A stretch of DNA of 64,000 nt from Algibacter mikhailovii (GCF_014651495.1 NZ_BMWZ01000005.1:310001-374000); one strand, 5' to 3'. Shown: positions 1-9,628, counted from the stretch's first letter. Program-made: numbers and translations. Notes: generated by a model not told the origin, from the sequence alone.

Positions 1-1
1 T

Positions 2-1882
2 TCAGACTTATATGTGACACAGTTTGATAACTCGGTGGTGGAAGATGCCGGGTTGTTGAAGATGGATTTCTTGGGTTTAAAAACACTAACCTTAATTAAG
101 GATACCGTTAAAATTGTCAAGGCCAAGCATGATATTCAGCTTGACCCTGAAAGTTTTCCGCTGGATGATAAAGAAACGTATGCATTATTTCAACGTGGTG
201 AGACGGTTGGGGTGTTTCAATATGAATCTCCCGGAATGCAGAAGCATTTACGTGATTTAAAGCCTACTGTTTTTGAAGATTTAATTGCCATGAACGCGTT
301 ATACCGTCCAGGACCAATGGAGTATATTCCAAGTTTTGTTAGACGAAAACACGGTGATGAAGAAATAGAGTATGATTTGCCGGCTATGGAAGAGTACCTT
401 AAGGAGACTTATGGTATTACGGTTTACCAGGAGCAAGTGATGTTACTTTCTCAAAGTCTTGCTGATTTTACTAAAGGTGAGGCCGATGTTTTGCGTAAGG
501 CGATGGGGAAAAAACAAATTGCTGTTCTTGATAAAATGAAGCCTAAGTTTATTGATCAAGCCAGTGCTAACGGTCATGATGCTAAAATCCTTGAGAAAGT
601 ATGGAAAGACTGGGAGGCCTTTGCTAGTTATGCTTTTAATAAATCACACTCTACCTGTTACGCATGGATAGCCTATCAGACCGCATACTTAAAGGCGCAT
701 TATCCTGCAGAATATATGGCTGCAGTATTGTCTAATAATATGAACGACATCAAACAGGTTACTTTCTTTATGGAGGAGTGTAAGCGTATGAAATTAGATG
801 TTCTAGGTCCCGATATCAATGAATCATTCTACAAGTTTTCTGTAAATAAAGATTATGCGGTACGTTTTGGTATGGGAGCAATAAAAGGTGTTGGGCATGG
901 CGCTGTAATGACCATTGTTGATAACAGAAAAAAGGACGGACCTTATAAATCTATTTTTGATTTTGCTAAACGCATCGATTTACGCGCTGCAAATAAAAAA
1001 GCTTTTGAGAATTTGGCTCTCGCAGGCGGGTTTGATGGTTTAGGAAATACGCATCGTGCCCAATACTTTCATGATGACGGAGATGGGATTACCTTTTTAG
1101 AAAAAGCCATAAAGTATGCCCAAAAGCATAAGGAAAATGAAAATTCTGCCCAAGTAAGTTTGTTTGGTGAAGCTAGTGAAGTTCAGATCGCAGAACCCGA
1201 AGTACCGCCATGTGAAACTTGGGGAACAATGGAAACTTTGAGTAAAGAGCGCGAGGTGGTAGGTGTTTACATTTCAGGACATCCATTAGATGATTTTAAA
1301 ACGGAAATGAAAACCTTCTGTAATGGAACTGTTGGTATGTTCTATAATTTAGAACCTTATGTAAATAGAGAAATTATTTTTGGGGGTGTTGTAACTGATG
1401 TGCAACATCGTGTAAGCAAACAGGGTAAAGGTTGGGCTTTGTTTACTGTAGAAGATTATACCGATAGTTTTGAGTTTAGGGTGTTTGGAGAAGAGTATTT
1501 AAAATTTCGACATTTTTTGATGCAAAATAGCTTTGTGTTTGTTAAAACTTTTGTTCGAGAAGGTTGGACAAATAAGGATACTGGTAAAAAGAGTGACCCA
1601 AGATTACAGTTTAATAGTTTCCAGTTGTTACATGATGTCATGGAGCAGTATGCTAAAAAACTATCCATTCAAGTAGATATAAAAGACCTTGATGAGCGAA
1701 AAATATTGAATTTGAAAGATTTACTTCATATGCATCCGGGTAATCAAGCTTTGAGTTTTCTAGTTTATGATACTAAAGAAAAAGTAAAATTGACTATGCC
1801 AAGTCGAAGACAAAAAGTCAAAGTATCTCAGGAGTTATTGAATGAGTTAGAGACTCAAAATGTGCGCTACAAGTTGAATTAA
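2..1882 (+). CDS. dnaE: DNA polymerase III subunit alpha, C-terminal part (cut by left edge)
   Basis: Replicative polymerase alpha subunit. The frame is open from base 2 (no start in the window), so only about the last 626 residues are present. Visible are the MDFLGL segment that in the E. coli enzyme carries the third catalytic Asp, the finger-region motifs YRPGP and YQEQVM, a helix-hairpin-helix stretch, an OB-fold (about residues 450-520 of the fragment), and a sequence QVSLF near bases 1151-1165 that fits the QxxLF beta-clamp binding motif. The first two catalytic Asp residues lie outside the window. The gene stands alone here; the next gene starts 143 bases later. Family assignment is certain. 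Confidence 0.97.
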   Translation, partial: SDLYVTQFDNSVVEDAGLLKMDFLGLKTLTLIKDTVKIVKAKHDIQLDPESFPLDDKETYALFQRGETVGVFQYESPGMQKHLRDLKPTVFEDLIAMNALYRPGPMEYIPSFVRRKHGDEEIEYDLPAMEEYLKETYGITVYQEQVMLLSQSLADFTKGEADVLRKAMGKKQIAVLDKMKPKFIDQASANGHDAKILEKVWKDWEAFASYAFNKSHSTCYAWIAYQTAYLKAHYPAEYMAAVLSNNMNDIKQVTFFMEECKRMKLDVLGPDINESFYKFSVNKDYAVRFGMGAIKGVGHGAVMTIVDNRKKDGPYKSIFDFAKRIDLRAANKKAFENLALAGGFDGLGNTHRAQYFHDDGDGITFLEKAIKYAQKHKENENSAQVSLFGEASEVQIAEPEVPPCETWGTMETLSKEREVVGVYISGHPLDDFKTEMKTFCNGTVGMFYNLEPYVNREIIFGGVVTDVQHRVSKQGKGWALFTVEDYTDSFEFRVFGEEYLKFRHFLMQNSFVFVKTFVREGWTNKDTGKKSDPRLQFNSFQLLHDVMEQYAKKLSIQVDIKDLDERKILNLKDLLHMHPGNQALSFLVYDTKEKVKLTMPSRRQKVKVSQELLNELETQNVRYKLN

Positions 1883-2025
1883 AGGCAAAACTAGGGCCTT
1901 ATAATGTTAAATTTGGATTATTATTAGCTTTAATTATTAATTCAAAAATAGTGGATGTGTTTTTTTTTGTGGTTGGTTTTTTTTTGTAATTTAAAAAAAA
2001 ATTGATTGAGACCCCTTGTTTTCTA

Positions 2026-2727
2026 ATGATAAAGACTATTGTAGCCTGCATTTTCCTTTTAACATTAAAGACTTTTAGTCAATCTGCGCAGTCTAGTGAG
2101 GTTGATGCATTGCTAGTATTTGATGCTGTGTTAGGTTCAAAAAATACAGGTTTAATTAATGGGGTTGAATATATCAATGCCTATAATACAAAGGAAGGAT
2201 TTGATCAATATTATAAAACATCTAAGTTTTTGACAGGGAACTTAGTCTATGATAATCAACATTATTTTAACGTAAATTTATTATATGATATCTACTCTGA
2301 TGATTTAATTTATGGATTTTATGAAAATGACTTAGTCTTATACATAAAACTTGTTAAGGATAAAGTGAGTTGTTTTACTATAGACAATAAATCATTTGAA
2401 AAGCTTACAATTAATGAAAATGAGAAAGCTGGTTATTTTGAGATAGTTTATCATGATAATGAGGTTGTGCTTTACAAGAAACACCATAAAAACATTTCAA
2501 AACGTATTGATTTAAAGCAGGTGTATTATGAGTTTATTGAGAAGTCTTCTTATTTCATCGAAATGGATGGCAGCTACTTTAAAGTGGATAATAAAAGCAG
2601 TATTACTAAGCTATTCCCTGATAAAAAGAAATTAATTAATTCGTATTATTCTAAAAATAGGTTTTTACTCAAAAATAATCTTGATCAATTTATGGTTAAG
2701 CTTTTTAGGGATGTTATTTTGAGTTAA
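2026..2727 (+). CDS. exported protein of unknown function
   Basis: About 233 residues. A TTG at 2002 is in frame, but the ATG at 2026 is preferred because it begins directly with a Sec signal peptide (MIKT, hydrophobic core, cut near SQS-A). The mature part is rich in Tyr, Asp, Lys and Phe with alternating hydrophobic residues, suggesting a mostly beta fold, and has hardly any Cys. No family is recognised. It lies between dnaE and the TonB receptor operon, on the same strand, with a long T-rich stretch (about 1960-2000) upstream. It could be a periplasmic partner of the following receptor, but nothing in the sequence proves that. Confidence 0.7.
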   Translation: MIKTIVACIFLLTLKTFSQSAQSSEVDALLVFDAVLGSKNTGLINGVEYINAYNTKEGFDQYYKTSKFLTGNLVYDNQHYFNVNLLYDIYSDDLIYGFYENDLVLYIKLVKDKVSCFTIDNKSFEKLTINENEKAGYFEIVYHDNEVVLYKKHHKNISKRIDLKQVYYEFIEKSSYFIEMDGSYFKVDNKSSITKLFPDKKKLINSYYSKNRFLLKNNLDQFMVKLFRDVILS

Positions 2728-2780
2728 AATTTAGGAGCCTTTAAAAAAAAGGATTAGTTTGATGTCATAAAGCATATAAT

Positions 2781-5570
2781 TTGTTTAATTCAAATCATAG
2801 GTATTTATTTAAATTAAGAAGCAGATATGCTTTTTTATTATTTGTCCTCTTTGCCCAATGGGCCATTGCTCAAAATAAAACGAATAAGATTACCCTAGAA
2901 GTAAATGAAGTTAGCAGACTTGAAGTTATCGAGCTGATTGAAACTAAAACGAATTATGTTTTTTATTTTGTGGAAAGTTGGTTGGGGGAAGAGCAGGTGT
3001 CTCTGCAGTTAAATAATGCTTCAATTGAGGACGCTTTAGAAAAACTTTTTGAAAACACTCTTATTAATTATTTTCTATTAGATGATTCTAAAGTTATTCT
3101 TACACAAAATAATTTAATAAGAGATACTTTGCCTCCGTTGTTTCAGGATTCTTTAGGAGTAAATCAGCCACCATTAACCGAAAGCCCCATTATACTTTAT
3201 GAAGACAATAGCGCCGAACTAGAAGATTATAGCATCCAAACGGTTCGCATAGGAAAAGAACGTCCTAATGCTAACAAAGATACTTATAAGTTAGAGGGTA
3301 TTGTACTTAATGCTAAATCCAATAAACCACTTCCAGATATAGTTATTGTTGCTAGTAATGGGGCTAATGCTATTACTGATAATGAAGGGAAGTACAGTTT
3401 AGAATTGCCTGTTGGTGTTAATTTTATAGAAACAAAATCTTTAGGAATACAGGATTCAAAAAGACGCGTAGTCATATATGACGATGGTGCGTTGAATTTC
3501 GTTTTAAATGAGTCTGTAGAGCAATTAGATGAGTTAGTAATTCAAGCAAATGTAGACCGTAATGTTAAACAGGCTGTAATAGGCGTGTCTCAAATTAAGA
3601 TTGAAGAGATTAAAAATATGCCTCTTATTCTTGGTGAACGGGATATTTTAAAGGTTGCAACTACGCTTCCGGGTATTACAACTGCCGGAGAAGGTTCTTC
3701 GGGGTATAATGTTAGAGGGGGTAAAACAGATCAAAATCTAATTTTATTAGATGATGGTGTTATTTATAATCCATCGCATTTTTTTGGTATTTTTTCCGCC
3801 ATAAATCCTTTTACATCTGGAGAGGCTAATATTTATAAAGGAAGTATTCCAGCACAGTATGGCGGTAGGTTGTCTTCTGTGATTGATATTAAGACCAAGA
3901 AGCCTAATCCTGAAAAATTTGGAGGCGAGGTGTCTATAGGGCCTGTTACTGGTAATGTGACTCTTGATATACCCATAATAAAAGAAAAATCGTCATTGCT
4001 AATAGGAGGGCGAGGCACGTATTCAGATTGGATATTAAAATCATTAGATGATAAGCGGTTAAATAAAAGTAAGGCCTCCTTTTATGATGTCATTGCCAAG
4101 TATGATCATGAAATTAATAATGAAAATAGCTTAAGAGCTACAGCATATTATAGTAAAGACAATTTTAGTATTACTTCAGATTCATTATATAGTTATAGTA
4201 ATTTCTTAGCATCTGTTGCTTGGAGTCGAAGAATTAATAGTAAAAATTATTTAGACGTTATTCTTGCCAATAGTAATTATAACTTTAACATAGCATTTGA
4301 GCAGGGCTTAGATCGAGACTTTGATTTAGGCTATCAAGTGAATGAAACTGAACTGAAATTAAAAATGAGATATCTCCATAGTAATAAGCATAAGTTTAAT
4401 TATGGGATTTCTACTAAATTATATAATATAAATCCAGGAAGTATAGATCCACTAGGGAGTAATTCGTTGGTAGATCCATTAGTTATTCCAAAAGAAAAAG
4501 CTTTAGAGTCTGCGTTGTTTTTAGCTGATGATTTTGAAGTTAATGAGAAGTTACTCTTCAGTCTAGGTTTAAGATATTCTTTTTATGCTTTATTGGGTAG
4601 CTCCGTTCAAAGGATATATGAAGATGGTCTACCTTTAAATGAAGGCACCTTAATAGGAACTAAAGCGTATGGTAATAATGAGGTGGTTGATACTTATGGT
4701 GGGTTAGAATTTAGATTGTCAGGAAGATATTTTTTAGCCGATGATTTATCATTTAAAATGGGCTACAACAGTACGTATCAATATATTCATACCCTTTCCA
4801 ACAATACTACGGTTTCACCAACAGATACTTGGAAATTGTCAGATAGTAATATTAAACCACAACAAGCACAGCAGATTTCAGCAGGACTTTTTAAGAATAT
4901 TGATGGTAATAGGTACGAGTTAAGTATAGAGGGCTATTTTAAAAAAACCGATAATATTTTAGATTATAAAGTTGGTGCTAATTTGTTACTTAATGAAACT
5001 ATTGAAACCGAGGTGTTACAAGGCGAAGGAAAGGCTTATGGGGTTGAATTTTTATTAAAAAAGAATCATGGCCGATTAAATGGATGGCTGGGCTATAGTT
5101 ATTCAAGGTCATTAAATAAATTAGATAGTGCATTTGCTGAAGAGAAGATTAATAATGGCACGTTTTTTCCTTCTAATTTTGACAAACCCCATGACTTGAG
5201 TTTGGTGGCTAATTATAAATTAACCCAACGTTTTAGTTTGTCTACGAATTTTGTGTATCAAACAGGTCGTCCCATAACATATCCAGTAGGAAGCTATGTG
5301 GTTAATGGTGCAGAACGTGTTTTTTACAGTGATAGAAATAAATTTAGAATACCAGATTATTACCGATTAGATTTAGGTCTGAATATTGAAGGCAACCATA
5401 AAATAAAAAAGTTTGCACATAGTTTTTGGAATATATCAATCTATAATGTTTTGGGAAGAAACAATCCTTATTCTGTGTTTTTTGTAACTGAAAATAATGA
5501 AATAAAAGCCTATCAAAGTTCAATATTTTCTTTACCTGTTCCTACAATAACCTATAACTTTAAGTTTTGA
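2781..5570 (+). CDS. TonB-dependent outer-membrane receptor with STN domain
   Basis: Outer-membrane gated importer, 929 residues. Order: signal peptide ending near AIAQ, a secretin/TonB N-terminal (STN) domain at about 35-110, a carboxypeptidase-regulatory-like beta domain at about 168-245, a plug (NVRGGKTDQNLILLDD and the following IPAQYGGRLSS) at about 260-375, then a 22-strand-type barrel ending in an aromatic residue (Phe). An STN domain is typical of receptors that signal to an anti-sigma factor, yet no sigma/anti-sigma pair is next to it. The only workable start is TTG at 2781; the frame has a stop 19 bases earlier and no ATG. It precedes the DUF4249 gene by three bases, so the two are co-transcribed. 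Substrate unknown. Confidence 0.92.
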   Translation: MFNSNHRYLFKLRSRYAFLLFVLFAQWAIAQNKTNKITLEVNEVSRLEVIELIETKTNYVFYFVESWLGEEQVSLQLNNASIEDALEKLFENTLINYFLLDDSKVILTQNNLIRDTLPPLFQDSLGVNQPPLTESPIILYEDNSAELEDYSIQTVRIGKERPNANKDTYKLEGIVLNAKSNKPLPDIVIVASNGANAITDNEGKYSLELPVGVNFIETKSLGIQDSKRRVVIYDDGALNFVLNESVEQLDELVIQANVDRNVKQAVIGVSQIKIEEIKNMPLILGERDILKVATTLPGITTAGEGSSGYNVRGGKTDQNLILLDDGVIYNPSHFFGIFSAINPFTSGEANIYKGSIPAQYGGRLSSVIDIKTKKPNPEKFGGEVSIGPVTGNVTLDIPIIKEKSSLLIGGRGTYSDWILKSLDDKRLNKSKASFYDVIAKYDHEINNENSLRATAYYSKDNFSITSDSLYSYSNFLASVAWSRRINSKNYLDVILANSNYNFNIAFEQGLDRDFDLGYQVNETELKLKMRYLHSNKHKFNYGISTKLYNINPGSIDPLGSNSLVDPLVIPKEKALESALFLADDFEVNEKLLFSLGLRYSFYALLGSSVQRIYEDGLPLNEGTLIGTKAYGNNEVVDTYGGLEFRLSGRYFLADDLSFKMGYNSTYQYIHTLSNNTTVSPTDTWKLSDSNIKPQQAQQISAGLFKNIDGNRYELSIEGYFKKTDNILDYKVGANLLLNETIETEVLQGEGKAYGVEFLLKKNHGRLNGWLGYSYSRSLNKLDSAFAEEKINNGTFFPSNFDKPHDLSLVANYKLTQRFSLSTNFVYQTGRPITYPVGSYVVNGAERVFYSDRNKFRIPDYYRLDLGLNIEGNHKIKKFAHSFWNISIYNVLGRNNPYSVFFVTENNEIKAYQSSIFSLPVPTITYNFKF

Positions 5571-5573
5571 TGT

Positions 5574-6788
5574 ATGAAGAACTCTAAGTGTAAAATAATG
5601 ATTTTTATTAGCTTTATAGGCTTGCTTAGCTGCGTTGAGGAATTTGTTCCTGAAAGCATAACCTTTGAGGATTTGTTGGTGGTAGAAGCAAGTTTAACAA
5701 ATGAAATTAAACATCACGAGATGAAATTATCAAGAACGTTTCAGTTTTCAGAAGAGCCTGTGGTGGAAAACCAAGCTAGAGTTCGTGTTATAGATGATAT
5801 GCAAAATGAATATGTATTTAATGAAACCGAATCAGGAACCTATGTGTCAGCTATTGAATTTGGAGTAGTGCCAGAGCGTATTTATACTTTAAAAATAGTT
5901 ACCAAGAATAATAAATCCTATAGTTCTATAGCAGTGAAACCCCCAAGTGATACTGCTCAAATTTCGGATGTGTCATTTGTGAATGATACGAATTCTGACG
6001 GTATAGAAGGCATTTCAATTTTAGTTGATAGCTATGATCCGACAGGGAATTCTGAGTATTATAGATATGATTTTGAAGAGACTCAAAGAATTGTTGCGCC
6101 ATTTTATGCAGACAATGATATGGTGATTGTTTCTGATACGCCTCCATTTAAAGTAGAATTAAAGCGCCGGACGGAAGAAAAAAGAACATGTTATAAAACA
6201 ACAATTAGTAAAAGTCAAATTGTTCAAACTCAAACTAAATTTTTGGCAGAGGATAGAGTAACAAAATTTCCAGTTAAGTTTATTTCAAAAACAGATTCCA
6301 TAATTCGCGACCGGTATAGCATACTTGTCAAACAATATGTGCAAAATTTTGAAGCGTATACATATTTTCAGAATCTTAATGATTTTTCAAGTTCAGAAAA
6401 TGTGTTTTCAGAAAATCAACCTGGATTTATTGAAAGTAATATAATCTCAGATACGAACCCCAATGAAAAGATTTTGGGGTTTTTTGAAATAAATTCTGTG
6501 TCAGAAAAGCGGCTGTTTATTGATCATCAAGAAGCTTTTCCTAACGAAAATCAGTTGCCTTATTTTGTGGAATGTGCAACATCGACCCCATACTTAACAG
6601 ATCCAGAAGACCCTAGTAAATCCCCTTTAATTGAGATGATAAAGGATGATGTGATCAGGTTTTGGTTAGTGAATGAAGATTTTTTTGGTAACCCCATAGA
6701 GAATCCTCCATATACTGTAATTAATACGCCCTGCGGAGACTGTACGTTTTACGCCTCTAACGTAAAGCCTGATTTTTGGGTTGATTAA
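5574..6788 (+). CDS. DUF4249 family lipoprotein
   Basis: 404 residues with a lipoprotein signal peptide (lipobox GLLSC, Cys near residue 20). The N-terminal part (about 30-120) has the beta-sandwich look of DUF4249 proteins, and a Cys pair near the C-terminus (TPCGDC) could form a disulfide. Such proteins are regularly encoded directly after STN-type TonB receptors in Bacteroidota and are thought to be surface or periplasmic partners of the receptor; the biochemical role is not known. ATG starts three bases after the receptor stop codon. Confidence in family is high, in function low. Confidence 0.87.
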   Translation: MKNSKCKIMIFISFIGLLSCVEEFVPESITFEDLLVVEASLTNEIKHHEMKLSRTFQFSEEPVVENQARVRVIDDMQNEYVFNETESGTYVSAIEFGVVPERIYTLKIVTKNNKSYSSIAVKPPSDTAQISDVSFVNDTNSDGIEGISILVDSYDPTGNSEYYRYDFEETQRIVAPFYADNDMVIVSDTPPFKVELKRRTEEKRTCYKTTISKSQIVQTQTKFLAEDRVTKFPVKFISKTDSIIRDRYSILVKQYVQNFEAYTYFQNLNDFSSSENVFSENQPGFIESNIISDTNPNEKILGFFEINSVSEKRLFIDHQEAFPNENQLPYFVECATSTPYLTDPEDPSKSPLIEMIKDDVIRFWLVNEDFFGNPIENPPYTVINTPCGDCTFYASNVKPDFWVD

Positions 6789-6798
6789 AAAAGATAAT

Positions 6799-8514
6799 AT
6801 GAGAAAAGTATTTTATATCGTTTTTTTCTTTTTTGTGCAATTAACGTGTTTGGGACAAATTGAACTGCCTTTAAAAAAGGTGGCCCAAGAACAGGTTTTT
6901 GTACATCTTAATACTAGCTTTTTAATTACTGGAGAGACTTTATATTATAAAATCTATTGCATAAATTCTGAGACTAATAAACTAAGTGGTCTCAGTAAAA
7001 TTTCCTATGTTGAACTTGTTGATGCGTCATTAAATGTCGTTGCTAAAAGTAAAGTTCGGTTAAATCAAGGTTGTGGTTATGGTGACTTTTTTATACCCAC
7101 ATCTTTGGCCTCAGGAAGTTATAAATTATTAGCATTTACAAGATGGATGCGCAATGAGAATCTACTATATGAACACGATGTCTTAATTATAAACCCCTTT
7201 ATTGAAAATCAATTTGAAAATAAAAAGAATAAGGAGTCTACAGATAATTTCAATTCTGAAAGTGCTACGATACAAAACAAAATAAATCCCATTTTTTCCC
7301 TTGAATTGCCAAAGACCGTATACCAACCTAGAAAGGAAGTTAAGTTTAAAGTTAAATCTTTAACAGGATTAACTATGGCTGGTAGGTATTCAGTATCCGT
7401 AAAAAAGAAGTTGCCATTTAAAGTGCCAAAATTGAAAACTAGTGTTAATTATAGTGATATTTATAAAAATAATAATGGACTTAAAGAGAGAGAGGCTTTT
7501 TTACCAGAATTTAGGGGAGAGTTAATAGAAGGGGTTTTGGTGAACCAAGTTACAGGAGAGCCTGTTAGCAGTCGAAACATTGCTTTATCCATTCCTGGAA
7601 AAACACCTTTGTTTAAGAACTCATTTACCAACCAAAACGGACAATTTTTTTTTAACATACTAGATACTTACAATAGCGATTCTGCACTTGTCTATACTCT
7701 CGGAACTAGTAATGAAGCTGAGTCTAATTTAGAAATTAAAATAAAAAATGATCCTCAAATGGATTATAGCTTCTTGGCCTTTAGGAATTTGGATTTTGAT
7801 GAAAATGATGAATCTTTTCTATTAAACGAAGTTATTAATAACCAGATAGAAAATTCGTATCTGAGTGTAAAGCGAACTATTATTCAAGATGAAAAACCCC
7901 CTGAGCTTTTCTATGGTTCAGAGGTTAAAGATTATTATTTGGATGATTATAAAAGATTTGCAACTTTAAAAGAAACCTTTGTTGAGGTTATAGAAAATGC
8001 TTGGATTGCAAAAAGAAATAACGACCATTATTTTGAGACAAAAAAAGATACAAAGAAATCAGATTACCGCTTACCAACTTTGCTTTTTATGGATGGAATT
8101 TTGATTGAAGAACATAAAGATATCATAGAATATAAGGCCTATGATATTGAAAAAATTAGTGTTTTAATTGATAGGTATATTTATGGATCTTTAATGTTTG
8201 ATGGTTTGATTTCTATTAAAACGAAAAATGGGGATTATAAAAAGCCTTCAGGTTCTTTTAAAGAGATTAAATTAACCAAGCCCGTATCAAACAAAGTTTA
8301 TTATCGTCCTGATTATTCCAAACCCGAGACCAATAAAAGAATTCCGGATTATAGAAGTCAGCTATTATGGGAGCCAAACCTTGAGCTTAAGGCGGATAAT
8401 CAATATATTAGTTTTTTTACTTCAGACAATTTGGGTGATTATATAATAAACGTTGAAGGATTTACGCATGATGGGGCGCCTGTTTCTATAAAAAAAGAAA
8501 TTTCAATTGAATGA
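6799..8514 (+). CDS. exported MG2-like (alpha-2-macroglobulin-type) domain protein
   Basis: About 571 residues. TTG at 6781 is in frame, but ATG at 6799 opens directly onto a signal peptide (MRKVFYIV, cut after CLGQ) and lies ten bases after the DUF4249 stop. The segment around residues 20-130 (QVFVHLNTSFLITGETLYYK and following) resembles the macroglobulin-2 domain found in exported Bacteroidota proteins that accompany TonB receptors; a second beta domain with a carboxypeptidase-regulatory look follows near 240-310. It is the third gene of a receptor-DUF4249-MG2 operon, a recurring layout. No catalytic motif or thioester is seen, so it is likely structural or a binding partner. The C-terminal third is not recognised. 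Confidence 0.8.
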   Translation: MRKVFYIVFFFFVQLTCLGQIELPLKKVAQEQVFVHLNTSFLITGETLYYKIYCINSETNKLSGLSKISYVELVDASLNVVAKSKVRLNQGCGYGDFFIPTSLASGSYKLLAFTRWMRNENLLYEHDVLIINPFIENQFENKKNKESTDNFNSESATIQNKINPIFSLELPKTVYQPRKEVKFKVKSLTGLTMAGRYSVSVKKKLPFKVPKLKTSVNYSDIYKNNNGLKEREAFLPEFRGELIEGVLVNQVTGEPVSSRNIALSIPGKTPLFKNSFTNQNGQFFFNILDTYNSDSALVYTLGTSNEAESNLEIKIKNDPQMDYSFLAFRNLDFDENDESFLLNEVINNQIENSYLSVKRTIIQDEKPPELFYGSEVKDYYLDDYKRFATLKETFVEVIENAWIAKRNNDHYFETKKDTKKSDYRLPTLLFMDGILIEEHKDIIEYKAYDIEKISVLIDRYIYGSLMFDGLISIKTKNGDYKKPSGSFKEIKLTKPVSNKVYYRPDYSKPETNKRIPDYRSQLLWEPNLELKADNQYISFFTSDNLGDYIINVEGFTHDGAPVSIKKEISIE

Positions 8515-8547
8515 TTTTAGTAAAACTCTAAGTTTTTAAAAGGTCAT

Positions 8548-8874
8548 TTAAGCGTCTTTTGAATTTAAATAGTTACCTAAATCACGTAATTTATCATCCC
8601 AGAATTGTTCATAGAATTTTAACCATTTATTTACGTCTTGCAGTGCTTTGGGTTCGGCATTACAAAAGCGCTCTCGACCTTGAGTGTTAATACTAACCAA
8701 ACCGGCATCCGCAAGCGTTTTAATATGTTTTGTTACCCCTTGTCTCGTCATTTCAAACTGATTTGAAATTTGCGTAATTGAGAGAGCTGTACTTGTGATA
8801 ACCAAGGCATGAAAAATATCACGTCTTGTTGGGTCTGCTATAGCTTTAAAGAGCTTTGTTATTTTATCCTGCAT
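8548..8874 (-). CDS. ArsR-family winged-helix repressor
   Basis: 108 residues, almost entirely one winged-helix domain: ADPTRRDIFHAL (helix 1-2), then TQISNQFEMTRQGVTKHIKTL as the recognition helix region, then the wing. No metal-binding CxC motif is seen, so it belongs to the non-metal group that is habitually paired with SRPBCC proteins. It is the second gene of a two-gene unit: its start lies 11 bases inside the end of the SRPBCC gene. It probably represses the pair through the palindromes upstream of 9295. Confidence 0.92.
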   Translation of the reverse strand: MQDKITKLFKAIADPTRRDIFHALVITSTALSITQISNQFEMTRQGVTKHIKTLADAGLVSINTQGRERFCNAEPKALQDVNKWLKFYEQFWDDKLRDLGNYLNSKDA

Positions 8875-9295
8875 TAATAGTTTCTTTTAGATAGCTTATT
8901 AAACCATTAATACAATTATCCCATCCACCATTAAAACTTTCAAACATGGCAATGGCAGTTTCGCCGGCATAGTTAGCGATTCCTGAATGTTCTAGTTTTA
9001 GTTTTGTTCCAGAAGCTGTAGGTGTAAGTTTCCAGGTTACTATGGTTTCGGTTTTAGTATCTGCTACTATCCAAGAGTAAACAAGTTTGTAAGGAGTGGC
9101 CACTTTAACTTCGCCGCTTATTACAGTACAACCTTTTTCGTTTGGTTCTGCAGTAAAGGTATATTGGTAACCTTTTTCAGCTTTAAAATCAGCTTTAATA
9201 AACCAAGTTGAGAGTTCTTCAGCTTTTGTTATGGCATTCCAAACTTGCTCAATACCATGATTAAATACAACTTCTTTTGAGATGAGATCTTTCAC
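8864..9295 (-). CDS. SRPBCC / AHSA1-like (Hsp90 activator homolog) domain protein
   Basis: 143 residues, a single START/Bet v1-like domain that forms a hydrophobic ligand pocket. The opening VVFNHGIEQVWNAITKAEEL and the WxL/TPTASGTKLKLEHSG strand are family hallmarks. These small cytoplasmic proteins are widespread next to ArsR regulators; the ligand is not known. Here the order is SRPBCC first, regulator second, with overlapping ends. Its promoter region carries inverted repeats of the type GCAAC-N6-GTTGC. Confidence 0.92.
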   Translation of the reverse strand: MKDLISKEVVFNHGIEQVWNAITKAEELSTWFIKADFKAEKGYQYTFTAEPNEKGCTVISGEVKVATPYKLVYSWIVADTKTETIVTWKLTPTASGTKLKLEHSGIANYAGETAIAMFESFNGGWDNCINGLISYLKETINAG

Positions 9296-9320
9296 AATGA
9301 TTCTGTTTTTTAATTAATAT

Positions 9321-9336
9321 GCAACTTTATGGTTGC
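9321..9336. promoter_or_regulatory. inverted repeat GCAAC-N6-GTTGC, candidate ArsR operator 1
   Basis: Perfect 5-bp arms with a 6-base spacer, lying between the predicted -7 box and the start codon of the SRPBCC gene. A second copy with the same arms and spacer length lies 42 bp away centre to centre, about four helical turns. ArsR-type dimers bind such palindromes; binding here is inferred. Confidence 0.6.
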
Positions 9337-9339
9337 TAA

Positions 9340-9370
9340 ATTAAATAAAAATTTCCAAATGAGCAACAAA
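9340..9370 (-). promoter_or_regulatory. predicted promoter of the SRPBCC-arsR unit
   Basis: On the minus strand a TTTG box (top-strand CAAA, 9367-9370) is followed after exactly 19 bases by TATTTAAT (9340-9347), a partial match to the Bacteroidota TAnnTTTG box. The -33 box falls inside palindrome 2 and the start point would fall close to palindrome 1, a layout suited to repression. Confidence 0.5.
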
Positions 9371-9378
9371 AGGGTTGC
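9363..9378. promoter_or_regulatory. inverted repeat GCAAC-N6-GTTGC, candidate ArsR operator 2
   Basis: Same arms and same 6-base spacer as the copy at 9321-9336. Covers the predicted -33 box. A further palindrome of the same half-sites without spacer (GTTGCAAC) lies at 9421-9428. Confidence 0.6.
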
Positions 9379-9433
9379 GTATATTAAAATATTGAATTCA
9401 TACATTAAATTATCCAGAGGGTTGCAACGCAAT

Positions 9434-9454
9434 TTATGAGTCATAGTCTCATAA
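9434..9454. promoter_or_regulatory. inverted repeat TTATGAG-N7-CTCATAA
   Basis: Perfect 7-bp arms around a 7-base spacer, between the SRPBCC unit and trxA. No T-run follows, so a protein-binding site is more likely than a terminator. The protein that would bind is unknown. Confidence 0.4.
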
Positions 9455-9578
9455 GTTTGCACTTAATTTAGAATGGACTTAAGGCCATCGTACCAAATTA
9501 AAAAATGAAATAAAACCAATTGATGCCATTATAGGGAAAACAAATTGTTGAACCGTAAGCTTTCGAGAATATTTTGAC

Positions 9579-9586
9579 TAATTTTG
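9579..9586 (+). promoter_or_regulatory. predicted -7 box upstream of trxA
   Basis: TAATTTTG matches the Bacteroidota TAnnTTTG box, 42 bases before the trxA start codon. No good TTTG box lies at the expected distance upstream, so the call is tentative. Confidence 0.4.
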
Positions 9587-9628
9587 TATAAATAAAATAA
9601 ATTAAGAATATATTAAAATATAAATATT

